Positions 59,897 to 64,000 of a DNA stretch of 64,000 bases are shown here, one piece after another. The DNA lies in assembly GCF_000826545.1 (NCBI RefSeq), contig NZ_CDME01000002.1, forward strand, positions 1 through 64,000. The letters are read 5' to 3'. Source of the DNA: Kibdelosporangium sp. MJ126-NF4 (GTDB lineage Bacteria > Actinomycetota > Actinomycetes > Mycobacteriales > Pseudonocardiaceae). The position numbers and the translations under genes were made by a program. Position 1 is the stretch's first letter; each line of letters opens with the position of its first letter. The notes under the pieces were generated by a model. It saw only the letters and a list, made by a program, of their open reading frames with translations. It did not search any database and was not told the DNA's origin.

Positions 59897-60285
59897 GCCC
59901 GGCCGCGGCCAAGCTCGGCGACCAGGTGGTCGGCGTGGACACCCACATCGTGCTGGTGCCGTCACCGACCGGTCCGGTGCCGACTCCGATGCCGTTGCCG
60001 TTCGACGGGAAGATCGTCGACGGCTGCAGCAGCGATGTCCTGATCGAGGGAGCCCCGGCCGCGATCGTCGGCAGCGGGGCTGTCAACGAACCTGTCCACA
60101 TAGCGCCCAGCGGGGAGTTCGAGACGCCACCGACGAACCGGGGAACGCTGATCCTGGGCAGCCCGACGGTGCTCGTCAACGGCAAACCTCTTGCCAGGGA
60201 CGGCGACCGCGTCACCACCTGCAACGACCCCGTCCCGGAGCCGACGGCGGCGATCGTCGCCGTCTCAACCGTGCTGGTCGGTTAG
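59893..60285 (+). CDS. PAAR-like spike tip protein
   Basis: This 130-residue protein looks like a PAAR-type cone. It has VDTHIVLVPSPTGPVPTPMP near the start, then repeats of short beta turns with Gly-Ser-Pro patterns and VNGKPLARDGDRVTTCNDPV, the usual PAAR end. PAAR proteins sharpen the tip of VgrG-type spikes and may carry cargo. No extension is present. GTG 59893 overlaps the stop of the DUF4255 gene, so the two are co-translated. It is encoded on the strand opposite to the spike gene. Confidence 0.9.
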   Translation: MSPAAAKLGDQVVGVDTHIVLVPSPTGPVPTPMPLPFDGKIVDGCSSDVLIEGAPAAIVGSGAVNEPVHIAPSGEFETPPTNRGTLILGSPTVLVNGKPLARDGDRVTTCNDPVPEPTAAIVAVSTVLVG

Positions 60286-60291
60286 CCGGGC

Positions 60292-61137
60292 CTACCGAGT
60301 CGTCAGAGCGAGCTCGCTGAAGCGCCGCAACAGCACCTCGTTCGTGCGGCGAGTGAGCGCCAGGAGCCGCAACGAGACCGGCGGCGCGCCGCGCACCGGC
60401 ACGTGGGTGACGCGAGCGTGGGTGTGTGACAGGGCGGCCGAGGTGGTGGTGGACCCGATCGCGCGGCCCGCGGCGATGATGGCGAGCCACTCGTCGTAGC
60501 TGCCGCATTCGATCACCTGCTCGGGCCGGTGCTCCGGCGGCCACTGGTCCACACTGGTCGCCCCGCTGACGGTGTTGACCACCAGTGGATGCTCGGCCAG
60601 CTCCGACCATTCCAGGTCCGTACGGGCCGCCAGTTCCGATTCGACGGGGACCGCGACGACACGATCTTCCTCGAACAGCACCGTCTCGGAGATGCCGGAC
60701 ACGTGGACTGGGGCGCGCACCACCGCGGCGTCGATGTCTCCCGACTGCAGTGCGGTCACGATGTCGTCGCGACGCAGCAGTGTCGCCGTGGCGCCGGTGG
60801 CGGTCTCGAACGCGCCCAGCAGATCACTGGCCCAGGGATCCGGCAGCGCCCACTGGAAGCCGATCCGCAGTGCCGCATGGCCCCGGGCGGCACTCAGGGC
60901 CGTGTCGAGATCGTGGAGCACGATTCGCAGGCGCTCGAGCAGCTCCTCGCCGGTGCCGGTCAGCTCGACGCGGCGCGAGGTGCGATCCAGCAACCGGGCC
61001 TGCACCGCCGCTTCCAGTTGCTGGATCGTGCGAGTCAGCGCGGGCTGAGTGATCAGCAACTCGCGACTGGCCGCGGTGTAGGAGCGCTGCGTCGCGACTG
61101 CGACGAACGCCCGCAGATGCCGTAGCTCCACGTCCAT
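60292..61137 (-). CDS. LysR-family transcriptional regulator
   Basis: This 281-residue protein has the N-terminal LysR winged helix (LRHLRAFVAVATQRSYTAAS, then ITQPALTRTIQQLEAAVQAR) and a C-terminal substrate-binding-like domain. It is divergent from a class III CoA-transferase gene at 61250, and the region between holds a typical LysR box next to its own start. It therefore probably controls that gene and represses itself. The co-inducer is unknown, perhaps a CoA-linked acid. Its 3' end converges on the PAAR gene with 6 bp between. Confidence 0.93.
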   Translation of the reverse strand: MDVELRHLRAFVAVATQRSYTAASRELLITQPALTRTIQQLEAAVQARLLDRTSRRVELTGTGEELLERLRIVLHDLDTALSAARGHAALRIGFQWALPDPWASDLLGAFETATGATATLLRRDDIVTALQSGDIDAAVVRAPVHVSGISETVLFEEDRVVAVPVESELAARTDLEWSELAEHPLVVNTVSGATSVDQWPPEHRPEQVIECGSYDEWLAIIAAGRAIGSTTTSAALSHTHARVTHVPVRGAPPVSLRLLALTRRTNEVLLRRFSELALTTR

Positions 61138-61154
61138 GACGACCAGCCTACCGA

Positions 61155-61175
61155 TCTATGCCCAGCAAGCATAGA
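61155..61175. promoter_or_regulatory. LysR box (T-N11-A inverted repeat)
   Basis: TCTATGC-N7-GCATAGA is a perfect inverted repeat with the LysR T-N11-A pattern, 18 bp before the regulator's start and 75 bp before the CoA-transferase start. A second half-like pair, ATGC-N10-GCAT, lies at 61175-61192 and may be the activation site nearer the target promoter. Confidence 0.75.
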
Positions 61176-61249
61176 TGCATTCCAGCAGGCATTTCCCTGA
61201 CCGGCTCAGGCTTCCTAACGTTCACAGTGAGCGACGAAGGAGGAGACGA

Positions 61250-62674
61250 ATGCCTGCGTTCGACGAACTCATGGCGATCCGTGGCAAGGGGCGACCAGTG
61301 CCGGGCGAGGTGGCCATCAGCGGATCGGATCCGCTGTTCGCGTCACCGTTCCCGATCGGAGCGACCTTGGCCGACGCCCTCGCGGCACGCGCTGTGGCAG
61401 CGAACGACCTGTGGGAGATGCGCACAGGCCGCCGCCAGAAGATCGAGGTCGACGTGCGGGCGGCGGCCGCCACCGCCCTCGGCGGCGAGGACATGACTCT
61501 CGTCCGCGACGCGGCAGGACAGTACCGGCCCGCTCCGCTGTCGCCCGACGTCGAACGCATGGTGTCGCTGACCCAGCCATGGCAGACCGCGGACAACCGC
61601 TGGTTCGTGCCGCACTTCAACCTTCCCCACCTCGAACGTCGCGTACTGGACGTCCTGCGCTGCGAAGCCACTCCCGCGTCGATCGAAGCCGCGGTCCGCA
61701 CGTGGAAAGCAGACGATCTCGAAGACGCCATCGCCGCCGCCGACGCCTGCGGCGGAGTGGTCCGCGCACCGCAGGAATGGCTGACACACCCGCACGGCGC
61801 CTATCTCGCCACACGCCCAGTCGTGGAGATCACGAAGATCGGGGACAGCGATCCCGAGCCGCTGCGCGGTGAGCTGCTGCGCGGGGGCCCCGAGCCGTTG
61901 TCGGGTATCAGAGTCCTTGACCTCACGCGCATCCTCGCGGGGCCCACCGCCGCCCTGAGCATGGCCGAGCACGGCGCGGACGTGCTCATGATCACCGCCC
62001 CGCACCTGCCCCAGGTGCCGCCGTTCGTCCGTGACACCAGCCACGGCAAGCGCAGCGCGTACCTCGACCTCACCAAACCGGACCAGGCAGCGCGACTGCG
62101 CGACCTGGCTGCCGAAGCGGACGTGTTCGTCGAGGGATACCGCCCGCATCGCCTGGAGGCACACGGTTTCGGAGCCGACGACCTCGCGACGATCCGCCCG
62201 GGTGTGGTGTACGTGAGCGTCAACTGCTTCGGGTCAGGCGGTCCGTTCGGGGCACGTGCCGGATGGGACCAGGTAGCCCAAGCCGTCACCGGGATCTGTG
62301 ACACACAAGGGAATGGCCGCCCGAGGCTGACGCCGGTGTACCTCTGCGACTTCCTCACCGGCTTCCTGGCGAGTTACGGCGCCATGCTCGCGCTCGCCCG
62401 CCGCGCCAGCGAGGGCGGGACGTACCGTGTCCAGGTCTCACTGTGTCAGTCGGCGATGCTCCTGCAACGCCAAGGACTACTCGACGACTTCGCGGACGCT
62501 CCCGGCCGACTCACACCGGAGGAGTTCGAACGCTACGCGGTGACCGACGACGACACGATCTACGGTGATCTCAAGAGCCTCGGCCCAGTCATCCGCATGT
62601 CCGAGACGCCGCCGCGTTGGTCCGGGACAACTCCCCGCCTGGGCAGCTCTCGCCCGGAATGGCTGCCACGCTGA
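61250..62674 (+). CDS. Class III (CaiB/BaiF-type) CoA-transferase
   Basis: This 474-residue protein matches family III CoA-transferases. The core starts at about residue 212 (RVLDLTRILAGPTAALSMAE) and includes SAYLDLTKPDQAARL and YVSVNCFGSGGPFGARAGWD. The Asp in GWDQVAQAVTG fits the catalytic Asp that carries CoA. The N-terminal 210 residues, with VRAAAATALGGEDMTL, resemble a second partial copy, as in double-length relatives. It would move CoA between an acyl-CoA and a carboxylic acid. AAGGAGGAG lies upstream of ATG 61250. It is divergent from, and likely controlled by, the LysR gene. Confidence 0.88.
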   Translation: MPAFDELMAIRGKGRPVPGEVAISGSDPLFASPFPIGATLADALAARAVAANDLWEMRTGRRQKIEVDVRAAAATALGGEDMTLVRDAAGQYRPAPLSPDVERMVSLTQPWQTADNRWFVPHFNLPHLERRVLDVLRCEATPASIEAAVRTWKADDLEDAIAAADACGGVVRAPQEWLTHPHGAYLATRPVVEITKIGDSDPEPLRGELLRGGPEPLSGIRVLDLTRILAGPTAALSMAEHGADVLMITAPHLPQVPPFVRDTSHGKRSAYLDLTKPDQAARLRDLAAEADVFVEGYRPHRLEAHGFGADDLATIRPGVVYVSVNCFGSGGPFGARAGWDQVAQAVTGICDTQGNGRPRLTPVYLCDFLTGFLASYGAMLALARRASEGGTYRVQVSLCQSAMLLQRQGLLDDFADAPGRLTPEEFERYAVTDDDTIYGDLKSLGPVIRMSETPPRWSGTTPRLGSSRPEWLPR

Positions 62675-62675
62675 C

Positions 62676-63407
62676 CTACTCCGAGCCGGGTGGTGCCGAC
62701 TGCCCGCCATGGTCGCGCAGCCAGCGGACCACGTCGTCCGCTCCGGTGCGTTGTGCGGCGTCCAACGGGGTCAGGTTCTCCCACGGCGGTATCCAGTTCA
62801 CCTGCGCTCCGCGCTCGAGCAAGACTTCGGCGGTGCGCTGCTGCCCGCCGTGGCAGGCGCCCCAGAACGCGTGGTCGATCTCGTCCTGATCGGCTGACTG
62901 AAGGTGCTGCTCCAGGCGGTCGATCAGGCCGAGTACCGCGGCCTGGAACGTGTCGACCTGGGCTCCGCGCTCAACCAGTCGGTGCGCGGCCCGCCACTGC
63001 CCGAACGCGGTGGCGTCGTCGAGCGGAGTACCGCCCGCGATGATCGCGCCGTCGGCGTCGATGTCAGCACCCGCGTCGAGCAACGCGTCCACCACAGCGA
63101 CGTCGTCACAACTCGCCGCCCAGTGCAGCGGGGTCTCGGTATGGGCACCGCCGCGGAAGCGGGCGTTGACATCGGCACCCGCGGCGACGAGCGCGGCCAC
63201 AATGGCCGGGCCCTCCGGGAAGTGCCCCGGCCAGTCGGTGGCGACATGCAGCAGAGAGCGCTCCTCGCCGCACGAGTCGTCCCGGAGCCGAACTTGTGCG
63301 AGCTCCGGATGTTCGACGAGCAACTCCGTCAACGACCGCACCTCACCAGTGCGGATTGCCGACACGACCGACACCGCGAGCGGAGCCCCAACGCTGAGCG
63401 TTTCCAC
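62676..63407 (-). CDS. Ankyrin-repeat protein
   Basis: This 243-residue protein has at least four ankyrin repeats: LLHVATDWPGHFPEGPAIVA with AAGADVNARFRGG, TPLHWAASCDDVAVVDALLD with AGADIDADGAI, TPLDDATAFGQWRAAHRLVE and TPLDAAQRTGADDVVRWLRD. Ankyrin stacks bind other proteins; no enzyme domain or signal peptide is present, so it is probably a soluble adaptor. The start is GTG 63407; TTG 63440 is an alternative. Its stop is 1 bp from the CoA-transferase stop on the other strand. It is divergent from an XRE regulator. Confidence 0.85.
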   Translation of the reverse strand: METLSVGAPLAVSVVSAIRTGEVRSLTELLVEHPELAQVRLRDDSCGEERSLLHVATDWPGHFPEGPAIVAALVAAGADVNARFRGGAHTETPLHWAASCDDVAVVDALLDAGADIDADGAIIAGGTPLDDATAFGQWRAAHRLVERGAQVDTFQAAVLGLIDRLEQHLQSADQDEIDHAFWGACHGGQQRTAEVLLERGAQVNWIPPWENLTPLDAAQRTGADDVVRWLRDHGGQSAPPGSE

Positions 63408-63454
63408 CCCACGAACACTATCGGTCAGTCGCGAAACCAACCTGCCGTCCGTAT

Positions 63455-63501
63455 TGGCAAAGATCTTTGCCAGGACCGCAAACCGGGTTCACCATGAACC
63501 C
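63455..63501. promoter_or_regulatory. Two palindromes between the ankyrin and XRE genes
   Basis: TGGCAAAGATCTTTGCCA (63455-63472) is a perfect 18-bp palindrome. GGGTTCA-CCA-TGAACCC (63485-63501) is a perfect inverted repeat ending exactly at the XRE start codon. Both are good operator candidates for autoregulation by the XRE protein. No ribosome binding site is seen before ATG 63502, so its mRNA may be leaderless. Confidence 0.68.
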
Positions 63502-64000
63502 ATGAGCGACGAGTTCGACGCCGTGCTGGCCGCGGTCGGGCCCCGGCTACGCGAGTTGCGCCACCGCAGTGGGGTCACCCTCGCCGCCCTGTCGGAGACC
63601 ACAGGTATCCCGATCAGCACCCTGTCCCGGCTGGAGTCCGGGCACCGCAAACCCGGACTGGACCTGCTGCTGCCCCTGGCCAAGGCCTACCAGGTGCCCC
63701 TCGACGAACTCGTCGACGCCCCCACCAACCGTGACCCCCGAGTGCACCCACGGCCCGTCACCCGGCACGGCATGACCGTGATCCCACTGACCCACAAGCC
63801 AGGCGGGCTGCAGGCGCGCAAACACGTCATCCCCGCCGGTCTGACCGACCACCGTGAGCCGGATCCGCGCTCCCACGAGGGCTACCACTGGCTCTACGTC
63901 CTCAACGGGCGGCTGCGACTGGTACTCGGCGACCAGGACCTCGTCCTCACCGCCGGTGAGGTCGCCGAGTTCGACACCCACCTACCGCACTGGTTCGGCA
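63502..64000 (+). CDS. XRE-family regulator with cupin domain, partial
   Basis: This gene runs off the right edge, so only about 166 residues are seen. An HTH_XRE domain fills residues 12-70 (LRELRHRSGVTLAALSETTG then STLSRLESGHRKPGLDLLLP). A cupin domain follows, with SHEGYHWLYVLNGRLRLVLG and VLTAGEVAEFDTHLPHWFG near the window end. The pairing fits XRE-cupin regulators that bind a small ligand in the cupin and repress nearby genes. The closest genes are the divergent ankyrin protein and the LysR/CoA-transferase pair. It is complete at the N-terminus only. Confidence 0.9.
   Translation, partial: MSDEFDAVLAAVGPRLRELRHRSGVTLAALSETTGIPISTLSRLESGHRKPGLDLLLPLAKAYQVPLDELVDAPTNRDPRVHPRPVTRHGMTVIPLTHKPGGLQARKHVIPAGLTDHREPDPRSHEGYHWLYVLNGRLRLVLGDQDLVLTAGEVAEFDTHLPHWFG

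Noticed and set aside
45768..60285. Prophage
   Set aside because: Tail-type genes only. No capsid, portal, terminase, integrase, lysis or attachment-site signs were found, and the gene order is that of CIS loci.
45768..60285. Type VI secretion system
   Set aside because: No TssB/TssC pair, TssJLM membrane complex or ClpV was seen; sheath and baseplate are of the single-sheath-gene CIS type.
1..64000. tRNA, rRNA, CRISPR arrays and insertion sequences
   Set aside because: None were recognised by eye. A tRNAscan-SE and ISfinder run would be needed to exclude a missed tRNA or a short degraded element.

Overview
The window is high-GC actinomycete DNA. Many starts are GTG, genes often overlap by ATGA or GTGA, and LAL and SARP regulators, a lanthipeptide synthetase, a terpene cyclase and a contractile injection system (CIS) are all present. 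The gene mix suggests a Pseudonocardiales-type soil actinomycete; this is inference, not a species call. No rRNA, tRNA, CRISPR array, transposase or integrase was recognised.

Layout, left half. 1-4.6 kb: a secreted GH128-type glucanase fused to a thaumatin-like domain, a secreted HExxH protein and a two-component system. 4.7-6.7 kb: an Rrf2 regulator and an MFS exporter that share an operator motif. 6.8-10.8 kb: a compact five-gene ubiquitin-like conjugation operon (unknown protein, JAB/JAMM peptidase, E2-like protein, 67-aa candidate modifier, E1-like enzyme). 10.9-21.2 kb: one-component regulators (TetR, ArsR, TetR, MarR) each beside its probable target, with a secreted RTX-repeat protein, an erythromycin-esterase-like protein, redox enzymes and a DinB-like protein. 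21.3-27.7 kb: a class II lanthipeptide locus (LanM, an odd membrane-spanning candidate precursor, a LAL regulator). 28.0-30.5 kb: a cytochrome P450 and sesquiterpene-type synthase pair. 30.7-36.5 kb: a peptide ABC importer whose binding-protein gene carries a one-base frameshift.

Layout, right half. 36.6-38.1 kb: a TIR protein with one membrane span and an extracytoplasmic domain, closed by a perfect 36-bp palindrome. 38.4-45.7 kb: an AfsR-type SARP regulator, the frameshifted remains of a zinc-dependent deaminase, and two LuxR-type regulators. 45.8-60.3 kb: a phage-tail-like CIS. Its long leftward operon encodes sheath, several tube-like proteins, assembly protein, spike, gp25, baseplate, tail protein I and two membrane-spanning accessory proteins. 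A short rightward operon encodes a DUF4255 protein and a PAAR tip. No capsid, terminase or integrase gene is present, so this is a domesticated injection machine rather than a prophage; no AAA+ ATPase of the usual CIS type was found. 60.3-64 kb: a LysR regulator with a class III CoA-transferase, an ankyrin protein and the start of an XRE-cupin regulator that runs off the window.

Four parts look most unusual: the ubiquitin-like operon with its small protein ending in Gly-Cys, the LanM locus with a single-cysteine membrane-spanning candidate precursor, the CIS with zinc-ribbon/membrane proteins and a broken deaminase nearby, and the TIR-membrane-sensor protein. Several regulators have clear paired operators that define their local regulons.
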